In this document: piece after piece, positions 8,505-17,471 of the stretch | Position numbering within the stretch: position 1 is the stretch's first letter | Layout: each line of letters opens with the position of its first letter | The notes under the pieces: model-generated | What the model was told of the DNA's origin: nothing | The model's input: the letters and a program-made list of their open reading frames with translations, nothing else | Database searches by the model: none | Made by a program: the position numbers and the translations under genes | Origin: Dyadobacter fermentans DSM 18053 | GTDB taxonomy: Bacteria; Bacteroidota; Bacteroidia; Cytophagales; Spirosomataceae | DNA length: 64,000 nucleotides | Assembly (NCBI RefSeq): GCF_000023125.1 | Contig: NC_013037.1 | Span: forward strand, 1,054,001 to 1,118,000 | Direction: 5' to 3'

Positions 8505-10586
8505 ATGAAGCAGTTTTCCAATACGATCTTCAATAAAGAAATCCTTGATAAGGAGCATGAAAAGTCATTCCTGCTCGATTTTAGCAATGATATGACCGCT
8601 GTTCGGAGCAGGGAAGATCTGGCTATTGTCGTGAACAAAGCATTGCGAAAGCTCAACCCTGACGGAGGTTATGTGATCCGCAAGATCAATGAAGATGGCG
8701 CGACTATGTCAGCCTACCTGTACAATACCGGCGCTTCTGCATTCGATCCGGCATTGTTGGAGCAGGTGCTTGCAGAAAAGTACCCGATCAACGACGGCCT
8801 GCAAAACCGCATCCTGGATAGCGCCGTTCCGCTGCTTTTCAATGTGAGAATTGAATTACAGCGCGGCTATAACCTGTCGTACCTGGATCTTTGGGAGAAT
8901 ATGGGTTTCAAAACAATGGTTGGCATTGCATTGCGGAACGGCAACACTAACATCGGCCTGCTCTGGCTGAGCATTGACGAAATCAATATTCCGATCCTGC
9001 AAGGCATCTGCTCGCAAATTGCCATCGCGATGGGCAACATCATGGCCAACGAGGACATTTTTCGCCGCCAGGCTGAGCAGGAATTGATGCTAGGATTTTC
9101 CAGCGATATTACTGGTGTCAAAACGAAGTCTGACCTGGAAATTGTGACGTCCAAGACGTTGGAGCGCCTTTTTAACACGAGGATTTCTGTATTGTATCTG
9201 CTGGACACAGATCAGGTCACGCTCCGGCCATACCTATACGATCGGCAGTTTTTCCAGGAAACTGAGGTCGCAGAGAACGAAGCGTTTTATTCTTTAAATA
9301 TCAATGAAGAGCATGTAAAACTGGTTTTCGAAAGCAGCCAGCCGGTCTTGCTGGACATTGATGAAAATCTGGAAGCAAAGTGCCTTAAACTCTCGATCCA
9401 GCGTGAGCTTTCGGGCTTCAATCGCGTCTATGCATCGGCGCTAAGGCTGGGAGAACAAAAGCTGGGCATGGTTTGGATGTTGGGTGACCAGGTCAGCGGG
9501 CCGATTTTGCAAGGTATTTGCGCTCAGATTTCGACGGCGGTTTCCAATGTCCTGGCCAATGAACAAATCCTGCGTTTGCAAAAGCAGCTGGAAGACGAAA
9601 ATCATTATCTTAAACAGCAGCTCAACAAGGATTTTGAAGAAATTGTGGGCGGCGGCGAGGCCATGCAGCAGGTGTACCGCCTGATTTCCCTGGTGGCTGA
9701 AAGTAATGCGACAGTGCTGCTGCTGGGCGAGACGGGTACTGGCAAGGAGCTGATCGCAAAGGCGGTACATCATACGTCTGCCCGGAAAGATAAGCTGATG
9801 ATCAAGGTCAACTGCGCGGCCATGCCCGCCAGCCTGATCGAGAGCGAGCTGTTTGGCCATGAGCGCGGCGCATTCACGGGGGCTGTGGAGCGGCGTATCG
9901 GAAAGTTCGAACTGGCCAACAACAGCACGCTGTTCCTGGACGAGGTGGGTGAAATGCCGATGGAAACCCAGGTGAAGTTGCTGCGGGTCTTGCAGGAAAA
10001 GGAAATGGAACGTGTGGGCGGCAAAACGACCATTAAACTGAATGTCCGGATCATTGCGGCCACCAACCGCGACCTGGAAGCGGAGGTGAAAGCGGGCCGG
10101 TTCCGTTCAGATCTGTATTATCGCCTGAATGTATTTCCTATCAACCTACCACCGCTTCGCGACCGCCGCGAGGATATCGAAAGCCTTGCCGGATTTTTCC
10201 TAGCTAAATTCAGCAAAAGCATCGGCAAGAAAACCGTGAAGCTATCCGCCAATGCATTGCGGCAGTTGCAGGCCTATTTGTGGCCCGGCAATGTGCGCGA
10301 ACTCGAACACCTCATCGAGCGCTCGGTGATCCTGGCCACCGACCCTATGATCCGCGAGTTCTTCTTACCGCAGGCAACAGGGGCAACGACCGATGAGCAC
10401 ACAATGCAATCCGATTTAACATTGGAACAAGTCGAGCGCATGCACATCATACAGGTATTGCGCCGGTGCGGGGGTAAGATTTCCGGTATTGGAGGTGCCG
10501 CAGAAATACTGGGCATTCCCGGGAATACCATTCATTCGAAAATGCGCAAGCTGGGCATCACCAAGGCGGAGTACTTCGCTAATTAA
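8505..10586 (+). CDS. Sigma-54-dependent activator (GAF-GAF-AAA+-Fis)
   Basis: 693 residues from the ATG at 8505; an in-frame start exists at 8364 but the extra 47 residues look like untranslated sequence. Two GAF-like sensory domains (about 15-180 and 190-350), a coiled linker, and the AAA+ sigma-54 activation domain with Walker A GETGTGKE (about 408-415), the GAFTGA loop (455-460) that contacts sigma-54, and Walker B TLFLDEVG. A Fis-type helix-turn-helix closes the protein. There is no receiver domain, so it is controlled by ligand rather than phosphorylation. The sigma-54-type promoter 120 bases downstream makes the next two genes its likely target. Confidence 0.95.
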   Translation: MKQFSNTIFNKEILDKEHEKSFLLDFSNDMTAVRSREDLAIVVNKALRKLNPDGGYVIRKINEDGATMSAYLYNTGASAFDPALLEQVLAEKYPINDGLQNRILDSAVPLLFNVRIELQRGYNLSYLDLWENMGFKTMVGIALRNGNTNIGLLWLSIDEINIPILQGICSQIAIAMGNIMANEDIFRRQAEQELMLGFSSDITGVKTKSDLEIVTSKTLERLFNTRISVLYLLDTDQVTLRPYLYDRQFFQETEVAENEAFYSLNINEEHVKLVFESSQPVLLDIDENLEAKCLKLSIQRELSGFNRVYASALRLGEQKLGMVWMLGDQVSGPILQGICAQISTAVSNVLANEQILRLQKQLEDENHYLKQQLNKDFEEIVGGGEAMQQVYRLISLVAESNATVLLLGETGTGKELIAKAVHHTSARKDKLMIKVNCAAMPASLIESELFGHERGAFTGAVERRIGKFELANNSTLFLDEVGEMPMETQVKLLRVLQEKEMERVGGKTTIKLNVRIIAATNRDLEAEVKAGRFRSDLYYRLNVFPINLPPLRDRREDIESLAGFFLAKFSKSIGKKTVKLSANALRQLQAYLWPGNVRELEHLIERSVILATDPMIREFFLPQATGATTDEHTMQSDLTLEQVERMHIIQVLRRCGGKISGIGGAAEILGIPGNTIHSKMRKLGITKAEYFAN

Positions 10587-10637
10587 CTCCTACCACAAGC
10601 CAGCGCATCTCATCAAATGAGGTGATGTATTTAATGC

Positions 10638-10657
10638 TTTCACTAAATACAGTGAAA
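10638..10657. promoter_or_regulatory. Inverted repeat, probable activator site
   Basis: A perfect inverted repeat TTTCACT-N6-AGTGAAA lies about 50 bases upstream of the -24 element of the sigma-54-type promoter. Position and symmetry fit an enhancer-like site for the Fis-type DNA-binding domain of the activator encoded just upstream. Confidence 0.5.
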
Positions 10658-10708
10658 ATCAAGAACCCTATAATCTATAAGTCACTGATTTCTATCTCTT
10701 TAAGTTTT

Positions 10709-10724
10709 TGGCATTGAAATGGCA
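10709..10724 (+). promoter_or_regulatory. Sigma-54-type promoter (-24/-12)
   Basis: TGGCATTGAAATGGCA has the required GG (10710-10711) and GC (10722-10723) separated by exactly ten bases, with the TGGCA form at -24. It lies 46 bases before the ATG of the first NmrA-like gene and just after the sigma-54 activator gene. Confidence 0.65.
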
Positions 10725-10770
10725 AGTTTAGAATCAGTTTTAAGATTTTAAACCAGAAAATTTCAATATC

Positions 10771-11511
10771 ATGAAAATTGTAGTGATTGGCGGTACCGGG
10801 TTAATCGGATCAAATGTCAGCGAGAAACTAAGGCTACTGGGCCATCAGGTAATCATCGCTTCTCCTTCGACAGGTATCAATGCATTGACTGGTGAAGGTC
10901 TTGCTGATGCCATGGTGGGCGCTGAGGTGGTGATTGATCTTTCCAACTCGGCTTCTCCCGAAGAAGATACCGCGATCCATTTTTTCCGGACGACGGGTAA
11001 AAACCTGATTGCGGCCGAAACGGCGGCTGGCGTTAAACACCACTTGGTACTTTCGATCGTAGGAACCGACCGGGCTTTGTACATCGGCTATCTGCGCGCC
11101 AAAAAAGAGCAGGAAGACATGGTCAAAGCATCCGGTATCCCCTACACGATCATCCGGGCGACGCAGTTCCACGAACACATCACGACCTTGATCGCTGTGC
11201 AATCCGACGAGGAGGCCATTCACATTTCAACTGTTGACTACCAGCCCATTGCTGCGGAGGATGTCGCTGCATTGGTCACGCAGCTCGCATTGGAACCGCC
11301 CAAAAATACGACGGTAGAAATTGCCGGGCCTGACCTGGCGCCCATGACCGAGTTCGTCAGCGAGTACCTTTCTCTCAAAGGCATAGATAAACCCTTAAAG
11401 GCCAACGACGAAAACAAATACATGTTCTTTGACATCCCCAAATCCCTGTTGGTCCCCCAGGGCGAGTTTTATCGTGGCGCAATCCGGTTCAGCGACTGGA
11501 TTAGCGAATAG
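10771..11511 (+). CDS. NmrA-like NAD(P)-binding protein, copy 1
   Basis: 246-residue atypical SDR. The nucleotide-binding motif GGTGLIGSNV is at residues 7-16. The middle part (VKHHLVLSIVGTDR, then YLRAKKEQE) is typical of NmrA/HSCARG-like and NAD(P)H:quinone oxidoreductase-like proteins, with Lys but no classical Tyr-x-x-x-Lys serine triad obvious. Tandem paralogue of the following gene, 42 bases away. Probably transcribed from the sigma-54-type promoter at 10709. Confidence 0.88.
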   Translation: MKIVVIGGTGLIGSNVSEKLRLLGHQVIIASPSTGINALTGEGLADAMVGAEVVIDLSNSASPEEDTAIHFFRTTGKNLIAAETAAGVKHHLVLSIVGTDRALYIGYLRAKKEQEDMVKASGIPYTIIRATQFHEHITTLIAVQSDEEAIHISTVDYQPIAAEDVAALVTQLALEPPKNTTVEIAGPDLAPMTEFVSEYLSLKGIDKPLKANDENKYMFFDIPKSLLVPQGEFYRGAIRFSDWISE

Positions 11512-11553
11512 TCAAGTTTTCCAATTTTTCAAACATACATCAAACCATACATC

Positions 11554-12309
11554 ATGAAAATTGTAATTATAGGCGGTACGGGCCTGATCGGCTCCAACGT
11601 CACCAGAAAACTTCGTCAGCTTGGCCACACGGTGATAGCCGGCTCACCTTCCACGGGCATTGACGCACTTACCGGCGAAGGGCTTTCGGATGCGTTGGCA
11701 AATGCAGATGTGGTGGTTGATCTTTCCAACTCACCTTCGTTTGAGGAGGTGCCTGCCATTCAGTTTTTTGAGACCGTGGGCCGCAACATTTTGTCGGCTG
11801 AATTGAACGCGGGCGTCAAACATCACGTGATCCTATCCATTGTGGGTACGCACCTGATGGAAGGCATGGGGTACATGCGCGCGAAGAAAATCCAGGAGGA
11901 TCTCGTAAAAAGCTCCGGAGTGCCCTACACAATAGTCCGCAGTACCCAATTCCAGGAATTTGTCCCGACGATTGCTGCCGGCGGTACGCAAGGCAATGAA
12001 GTTTACGTCTCGAAGATCGAGTTCCAGCCCATTGCCGCCGAGGAAGTGGCGCTGTTCATTGCCCGGTTTGCGATTTCCGAGCCTGCGAACGAAACGGTCG
12101 AAATTGCCGGCCCGGTCCGCGGGCAAATGAGCGAATTCGTGGAGAAATATGTCAAGGCTAATGACCCCGGCAAGATAGTGATCGCAAACGACAGCAGGCA
12201 ATACTTCGGCTTAACGGTTCCAGCCTCAACTTTAGTCCCGCAAGGAAATGCATATCTGGGTGAAACGCGCTTTGAGGATTATCTGCGTACTCTTTCTTCT
12301 AAGGCCTGA
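11554..12309 (+). CDS. NmrA-like NAD(P)-binding protein, copy 2
   Basis: 251 residues, closely similar along its whole length to the preceding gene (same GGTGLIGSNV motif, same VKHHVILSIVGT and YMRAKK stretches), so it arose by tandem duplication. Same probable substrate class: quinones or other small reducible compounds, or NADP sensing. The copies differ most in the C-terminal third, which in this family forms the substrate side. Confidence 0.88.
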   Translation: MKIVIIGGTGLIGSNVTRKLRQLGHTVIAGSPSTGIDALTGEGLSDALANADVVVDLSNSPSFEEVPAIQFFETVGRNILSAELNAGVKHHVILSIVGTHLMEGMGYMRAKKIQEDLVKSSGVPYTIVRSTQFQEFVPTIAAGGTQGNEVYVSKIEFQPIAAEEVALFIARFAISEPANETVEIAGPVRGQMSEFVEKYVKANDPGKIVIANDSRQYFGLTVPASTLVPQGNAYLGETRFEDYLRTLSSKA

Positions 12310-12397
12310 GCGCATTTCAGGCTTTGATTGTCCTAGTCATGCACGGTCGGGTAGTAGTTACCGGTCGTTCATTTCAAAAACTTCAATTGCGTATTCC

Positions 12398-13018
12398 ATG
12401 AACATTCAAAAAGATAGCAGAGCATTTGTCAAATCCCTGCATTACATTTCCGGAGTTACATTGTCAGTTTTCATTGCATTTCATTTGTTCAACCACCTCT
12501 TTGCACTGGACGGGCCGGACAAACATATCCAGATCATGGACCAATTCCGGCGCGTTTACAGACATCCGGTCGTAGAGACATTTTTACTATTAGTCGTTTT
12601 ATTTCAAATTGTTTCCGGCATCAGGTTAATCTATAAAAGGCACGCGCAAACTGTTGCGGAGAAAATCCAGGTGTATTCCGGCCTTTACCTTTCCTTCTTC
12701 CTCATTGCCCATGTAGGCGCTGTTCTTTCAGCGCGGTATATCGAGCACCTGGACACCAATTTCTACTTTGCGGCCGCTGGGCTTAACTACTATCCTGCAA
12801 CCTTTATTTTCATTCCGTATTACTTTCTGGCTGTGGCCTCCATCAGCCTGCACGTTTCCGCGATTCACTATTTGAAAACCAAATCGCAGGTAATGGCCGT
12901 TAGCATTGCAATTATTGGCCTATCCACGTCATTTGTTCTGATAGTTGCCTTTACGAACAGTTTTCAATGGTTTGACATGCCAATCCCGTATGAGAAATTT
13001 ATTAGAAGTTTATTCTAG
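12398..13018 (+). CDS. Five-helix membrane protein, fumarate reductase/SdhC-like cytochrome b fold
   Basis: 206 residues from the ATG at 12398; an upstream in-frame start would add 50 residues overlapping the previous gene and is unlikely. Five hydrophobic helices. Histidines sit inside helices 1 (HYISG, FHLFNH), 3 (IAHVG) and 4 (LHVSAIH), the pattern of haem-b-binding subunits of succinate dehydrogenase/fumarate reductase. No flavoprotein or iron-sulfur subunit is nearby, so a role in that complex is unproven. It may also be a stand-alone DUF-type membrane protein. Confidence 0.7.
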   Translation: MNIQKDSRAFVKSLHYISGVTLSVFIAFHLFNHLFALDGPDKHIQIMDQFRRVYRHPVVETFLLLVVLFQIVSGIRLIYKRHAQTVAEKIQVYSGLYLSFFLIAHVGAVLSARYIEHLDTNFYFAAAGLNYYPATFIFIPYYFLAVASISLHVSAIHYLKTKSQVMAVSIAIIGLSTSFVLIVAFTNSFQWFDMPIPYEKFIRSLF

Positions 13019-13143
13019 GTGTACGTTACAAGGTTTGTGTCTGCAATTCCCAATCAACACGCGCCTGCGCGCATCAAACGAGGGAAGATTTCGTCATGTG
13101 GCGCCAGAATTGCAGCATACCTACCAAGTAAATTCTCCACGAG

Positions 13144-13163
13144 AATCAATCGCAATATTGCGA
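13144..13163. promoter_or_regulatory. Probable ArsR operator 1
   Basis: AATCAAT followed by the perfect palindrome TCGCAATATTGCGA, 28 bases before arsR. The same 20-base pattern recurs at 13541 in front of the next gene, and inverted repeats with an AATATT centre suit a dimeric ArsR-type repressor. Confidence 0.7.
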
Positions 13164-13191
13164 TATAAAAAAACTTGTTTAAGTTTGCAGT

Positions 13192-13521
13192 ATGGGAGTA
13201 ACGAAGACAGAAATATTCACGGAGCAGCAGAACCGCATTGCGGATCTGGCGAAGGCATTTGCGCACCCGGCACGGGTAGCCATTTTGCAGCTGTTGATTG
13301 CGCGTAAGGCATGTGTCTGCGGTGATCTGGTGGATGAACTGGAACTCGCCCAGGCAACGGTTTCCCAGCATTTGAAGGAACTGAAACGGATCGGCATTAT
13401 CCAGGGGGAAATTAACCCGCCGCGTGTTTGCTACTGCATCAACCCACCGGTTTGGGAGGAGGCACGGCAAGCATTCGGCTCGATACTGGAATCCTTTGAG
13501 GGGGCGACCTGCTGTAATTAA
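13192..13521 (+). CDS. arsR: ArsR-family metalloid-responsive repressor
   Basis: 109 residues with a winged helix-turn-helix ([14 protein letters not shown], about 64-77). Cysteines C41 and C43 in ACVCGDL stand at the start of the helix that carries the As(III) site in ArsR proteins; a further CC pair ends the protein. Represses the operon until arsenite binds. First gene of the arsenic operon and flanked on both sides by related palindromes. Confidence 0.93.
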   Translation: MGVTKTEIFTEQQNRIADLAKAFAHPARVAILQLLIARKACVCGDLVDELELAQATVSQHLKELKRIGIIQGEINPPRVCYCINPPVWEEARQAFGSILESFEGATCCN

Positions 13522-13540
13522 GCGGATATTTTTTTGAGCA

Positions 13541-13560
13541 AATCAATCGTAATATTACAT
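13541..13560. promoter_or_regulatory. Probable ArsR operator 2
   Basis: AATCAATCGTAATATTACAT matches operator 1 at 16 of 20 positions, keeping the AATATT centre. It lies 17 bases upstream of the DUF6428 gene, so the rest of the operon may have its own ArsR-controlled start. Confidence 0.6.
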
Positions 13561-13576
13561 TATAACAATAACAGCT

Positions 13577-14149
13577 ATGATCAACCAGTCAGACCCCATG
13601 ACGACCAGTGCGCTCACCTGGCAGGCTTTTAAAAGCACGCTTGAACAAAATGTCGACCTGCACCTGCAATTCGAATACGAAGCAGGGAAGTTTGTCGACC
13701 GATCATTTCACATAACCGAAATCAAGCAGGCACCGATTGTGTCGGTAGATTGTGGCGGTGTGATGAACAGCTGGACCGAGGTAATCGTGCAGCTTTGGGA
13801 ACCGCCGGTCAGTGAGACCGATCGCTCGATGCTGGTCAGCAAAGCACTTAAAATCGTAAACCTGGTGGAAAAGTCGTTACCGCTTAACCCCAACGCGGTG
13901 GTGAAGATCGAGTTCGGCAATTCGAAATTCGACACGCGCCAGATGTACCCGGCCGAATTCCTGCCCGAAGGTGATAACTTCACGGTCAGTCTGGTGCCCG
14001 ACTTTACGCAATGTAAAGCACGGACCCGTGAGCAAGCCTGTGGGGCAAGCTCGTCTGCGTCCTGCTGCGGCCCGGCTCTTGAAAAGAAAGAATTGGAACT
14101 TGTTACAGCCGCGGGCGCTGTGTGTGAACCAGGCTCCGGATGCTGCTAA
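13577..14149 (+). CDS. DUF6428-family protein of the ars operon
   Basis: 190 residues. The body (about 15-135) matches the DUF6428 type commonly found between arsR and arsC in Bacteroidota. The C-terminal 55 residues are cysteine-rich: CKAR, ACGAS, ASCCGP and a final GSGCC, giving a tail that could chelate As(III). The function is not established; a metallochaperone or an accessory to efflux are possibilities by context. A second in-frame ATG lies at 13598. Confidence 0.8.
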   Translation: MINQSDPMTTSALTWQAFKSTLEQNVDLHLQFEYEAGKFVDRSFHITEIKQAPIVSVDCGGVMNSWTEVIVQLWEPPVSETDRSMLVSKALKIVNLVEKSLPLNPNAVVKIEFGNSKFDTRQMYPAEFLPEGDNFTVSLVPDFTQCKARTREQACGASSSASCCGPALEKKELELVTAAGAVCEPGSGCC

Positions 14150-14168
14150 TTATTAATCAATACCCTTT

Positions 14169-14582
14169 ATGAAACGAATTTTAGTATTGTGCACAGGCAA
14201 CTCCGCCCGCAGCCAGCTGGCGCAAGGGTATTTGCAGCATTTTGCAGGCGACCGCGCGGAAGTGTACAGCGCCGGCGTAGACCCCAAAGGTGTAAACCCG
14301 GTGGCTATTCAGGTCATGGCCGAAGACGGGCTAGATATCTCGCATCACACTTCGAACCATGCCGACGAATATACCGGCATCGCTTTCGACTATGTGATCA
14401 CCGTTTGCGACAATGCCCGTGAACAATGCCCTTATTTCCCTTCGGCGGGCGAGTTGATCCACCATAGCTTTTCTGATCCGGGACATACGCCAGGTGAAGA
14501 CCTGGTAACTTCATTCCGCCGGGTTCGCGATGAAATCAAGGAGTACAGCCGTGAATTTATCCAACAAAAGATCCCTGCATAA
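14169..14582 (+). CDS. arsC: Arsenate reductase, low-molecular-weight phosphatase family
   Basis: 137 residues. The CX5R P-loop is C8-T-G-N-S-A-R14, and later Cys residues (VCDNAREQC) provide the redox relay of the thioredoxin-coupled class. It reduces arsenate to arsenite for export by Acr3. Its stop codon overlaps the start of the next gene (TAATG), showing translational coupling. Confidence 0.95.
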   Translation: MKRILVLCTGNSARSQLAQGYLQHFAGDRAEVYSAGVDPKGVNPVAIQVMAEDGLDISHHTSNHADEYTGIAFDYVITVCDNAREQCPYFPSAGELIHHSFSDPGHTPGEDLVTSFRRVRDEIKEYSREFIQQKIPA

Positions 14583-15079
14583 TGGCTTTCATCATTCGCG
14601 CCCTTATTGTATCAGACTGGCAGCAGGTAAAACAGATTTACCAGCTGGGCATGGATACCGGCGACGCCACGTATGAAACACAGGCTCCTGAAATGGATGC
14701 ATTAAAAGGAAAGTTCCTGGCCGAACCTCAACTGGTAGCCGAAGAAAACGGTGAGGTAATCGGGTGGGCGTTCCTGTCTGTCGTTTCGAGCCGGTGCGTG
14801 TATGGCGGCGTGGCCGAAACAAGCGTTTACATTCATCCGCAATTCCATGGTCGCGGCATCGGGCGGGCACTGTTATCAGCCATTATACCACTTAGCGAAA
14901 AATTTGGTTTCTGGACGTTACAAGCCCAAATTTTCCCCGAAAACAAGGCGAGCATTGCGCTTCATGAAGGCCAGGGTTTCCGGGAAGTGGGTTATCGGGA
15001 GAAGCTTGGGAAGCGTAATGGCATCTGGCGCGATGTGATATTACTCGAACGCCGCAGCCAAGTAGTTGGAAATGATTAA
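14582..15079 (+). CDS. GNAT N-acetyltransferase, ArsN1-like
   Basis: 165 residues of the phosphinothricin/ArsN1 branch of the GNAT family. The acetyl-CoA loop appears as [10 protein letters not shown] (about 90-99), with the family's opening R-x-L-I pattern and the [11 protein letters not shown] closing motif. ArsN1-type enzymes in ars operons inactivate organoarsenical or glutamate-analogue arsenicals by N-acetylation; here that is inferred from context. Overlaps both neighbours. Confidence 0.9.
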   Translation: MAFIIRALIVSDWQQVKQIYQLGMDTGDATYETQAPEMDALKGKFLAEPQLVAEENGEVIGWAFLSVVSSRCVYGGVAETSVYIHPQFHGRGIGRALLSAIIPLSEKFGFWTLQAQIFPENKASIALHEGQGFREVGYREKLGKRNGIWRDVILLERRSQVVGND

Positions 15080-16172
15080 AAACCAAAATTTTATGCAAGA
15101 AAAGCGGCTTTCCTTCCTTGACCGGTATTTGACCGTCTGGATCTTCCTGGCCATGCTTTTGGGTACGTCCATAGGGTATTTTTTCTCGGGCACACCCGGT
15201 TTTATCAATCGGTTTAATGCTGGTTCGACGGCAGCGGCCGGCGCCGGTGCGCTGGGCGTGAACGTGCCGCTGGCCATCGGGCTGATCCTGATGATGTACC
15301 CGCCGCTTGCCAAAGTGCGCTATTCGGAACTTGCTCAAATATTCGGGAATACGCGCATTCTGGGCCTGTCACTGCTGCAAAACTGGATCGTGGGGCCTAT
15401 CCTGATGTTCGGTCTGGCGGTGATATTCTTGCCCGATAAACCGGAATACATGGCCGGATTGATCATTATTGGAATTGCGCGCTGCATTGCGATGGTGATC
15501 GTCTGGAATGACCTTGCCGGCGGCGACCGGGTGTATGCGGCCGGGCTGGTCGCATTCAACAGCATATTTCAGGTGTTGTTTTATTCGGTATACGCTTATG
15601 TGTTCGTGACGGTGTTACCGCCATTGTTTGGTTTGAAAGGGTTTAATGTCAATATCACCATCGGAGAAGTTGCGCAAAGCGTCTTCATTTACCTCGGCAT
15701 CCCATTCCTGGCAGGAATCATTTCGAGGGAAGTTTTGACGAGGCTATTCAGCAAGCATTGGTACGAGCAGAAGTTCCTTCCGGCGATCAGCCCGATTACG
15801 CTGATTGCCCTGCTATTTACCATTGTGGTGATGTTCAGCCTGAAAGGCCAGTTGATTGTGACGATCCCCATCGATGTGCTGCGCATTGCGATCCCGCTCT
15901 CAGCCTATTTCGCGATCATGTTCTTTTCCGCCTTTTATCTTTCAAAACGGGCAGGCGCGGGCTACTCAAAGTCTACTTCACTTGCATTTACGGCCGCAGG
16001 CAACAATTTTGAGCTGGGTATTGCTGTGGCTATCGCCGTGTTCGGTGTTGGTTCGGGCGCGGCATTTGCCGCAGTGATCGGCCCGCTGATCGAAGTGCCG
16101 GTATTGATCCTGATGGTGAGATATGCCAAGAGCCAGCGGCAATCATTTGCGGCTCTGAACAGAAATGTTTAG
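15072..16172 (+). CDS. acr3: ACR3-family arsenite efflux permease
   Basis: About 366 residues with ten hydrophobic helices. It exports As(III) from the cytoplasm. The family's [12 protein letters not shown] motif in helix 4 carries the conserved essential Cys, and [15 protein letters not shown] is the helix-9 signature. Start at 15072 overlaps the previous gene by 8 bases; an alternative ATG at 15093 would begin MQEKRL and is also plausible. Last gene of the ars operon. Confidence 0.96.
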   Translation: MIKNQNFMQEKRLSFLDRYLTVWIFLAMLLGTSIGYFFSGTPGFINRFNAGSTAAAGAGALGVNVPLAIGLILMMYPPLAKVRYSELAQIFGNTRILGLSLLQNWIVGPILMFGLAVIFLPDKPEYMAGLIIIGIARCIAMVIVWNDLAGGDRVYAAGLVAFNSIFQVLFYSVYAYVFVTVLPPLFGLKGFNVNITIGEVAQSVFIYLGIPFLAGIISREVLTRLFSKHWYEQKFLPAISPITLIALLFTIVVMFSLKGQLIVTIPIDVLRIAIPLSAYFAIMFFSAFYLSKRAGAGYSKSTSLAFTAAGNNFELGIAVAIAVFGVGSGAAFAAVIGPLIEVPVLILMVRYAKSQRQSFAALNRNV

Positions 16173-16399
16173 CGCATACCAATCGTGTCTGTACAATAAC
16201 TTCCGCAAAGAATCTATTCCCGAACTTGTGAAGCCCTGTAGTGGAATATTTATAAAAGTCTCCCGCCAGCGACTCCGGAGCGTTTCGGCGGGCCAGATTA
16301 GTTTGTAACACAAACTGACATCTGGCCGATTGCGGTTAAGAGGCAATCCTCCGGATTTTTGATAGGCTCGCTTTTTGAAGGATCTGATTATAGCTGAGA

Positions 16400-17296
16400 T
16401 CAGAAATCATTTTCCGGAGTCTTACTAATGAGCCATTCGTTAAGGTCTTTGAACCCCTCGTAGAGCGAACTTCCATCCTTGTACTTTTCGCTGATCCCCC
16501 TAGCTGTCGAGCTGCACTTAAAACCGGCAGCATCGCGGTCGAGGTAAAGGTTGATTTGCTCGTGTCTTTCCAGGAAATCTTTTGACCGGCCAAAAAAGGA
16601 GACTGAGTTTAGGATCACATAGTCTTCCTGCATCTGGCTGGCGTTTGCCGTGATGGTTTTATAGGATAAAAAATCAAACAGTCCTTCGAAGACGGATACC
16701 ACTGAGGCTCCGTTTTGAATCGTGGTTATATCCTTGGGACTGCTGGCAACCTTGGCAAAAGAACTACGTAGTTCATAGCCACCTGAATCATTTTTTAAAC
16801 CAACAGCGAAATACTTTCGCTCTCGCACTTTGTAATAGATCTGCTGGCAGTACTGGGCAGCAATTTCTCCTGGGATGCATCGTGATGAAATGTACCGTAT
16901 TAACGACGGGCTCGTCAAGGCACCAGTATAAAGGATCTCAATATTCCGTCGGCTCACAGTTGAGATGTTCGGAGCCGTATGTGTTGTCGGTTGATGAAAT
17001 GATAGATAATCTGAAAAAATCCTGACGACTTCACGAACTGAACATTGGTAGAACGTTACTGCGAAATCCACTAGATTTCCTCCCAAGCCAATTCCGTGGT
17101 CATACCAACGGTTCAATTGCCGATTTACTTTGAATGAGGCCGTCCTTTCATTTCTAAATGGTGATAAATACCAATGATCGACATTCCTGATATTGACTGG
17201 TTTGAACCCGAGCTCAAACAGGTAGTCAACAATGTCAAATTCTTTGATTTTGGCCAACGTTAAGAGTTGACCGTTTCCCCTCGTTCTTTCCCACAT
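16400..17296 (-). CDS. Toprim-domain primase-like protein
   Basis: 298 residues. The N-terminal part (WYLSPFRNERTASFKV, then LGGNLVDFAV) resembles the DnaG zinc-binding region but lacks the cysteines. The C-terminal toprim domain shows the glutamate in SVFEGLFDF (about 207-215) and the D-x-D pair in LYLDRDAAG (about 255-263). This family is common on Bacteroidota mobile elements, where it serves in replication. Here it stands alone between chromosomal genes, so it is probably a leftover of an integrated element. Confidence 0.8.
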   Translation of the reverse strand: MWERTRGNGQLLTLAKIKEFDIVDYLFELGFKPVNIRNVDHWYLSPFRNERTASFKVNRQLNRWYDHGIGLGGNLVDFAVTFYQCSVREVVRIFSDYLSFHQPTTHTAPNISTVSRRNIEILYTGALTSPSLIRYISSRCIPGEIAAQYCQQIYYKVRERKYFAVGLKNDSGGYELRSSFAKVASSPKDITTIQNGASVVSVFEGLFDFLSYKTITANASQMQEDYVILNSVSFFGRSKDFLERHEQINLYLDRDAAGFKCSSTARGISEKYKDGSSLYEGFKDLNEWLISKTPENDF

Positions 17297-17471
17297 TTCA
17301 GTCTTTATTTAGTTCGTAATGGCGAAAATAAAGAGGCTGAATATTAGACACCTATCCTGTGTAAATTCTCCTTAGGAACAACCAGGCTGGAAATGCGCCG
17401 CGTCTGTCAAAGTTGGCAAACTAGTCTGGTCTGATTTTTCTGGTCAAAATACATAGCTAACCCAGTTTGGA

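Noticed and set aside
12248..12397. Longer start for the membrane protein at 12398
   Set aside because: The extra 50 residues overlap the NmrA-like gene and are polar, Arg/Ser-rich and unlike a membrane-protein N-terminus.
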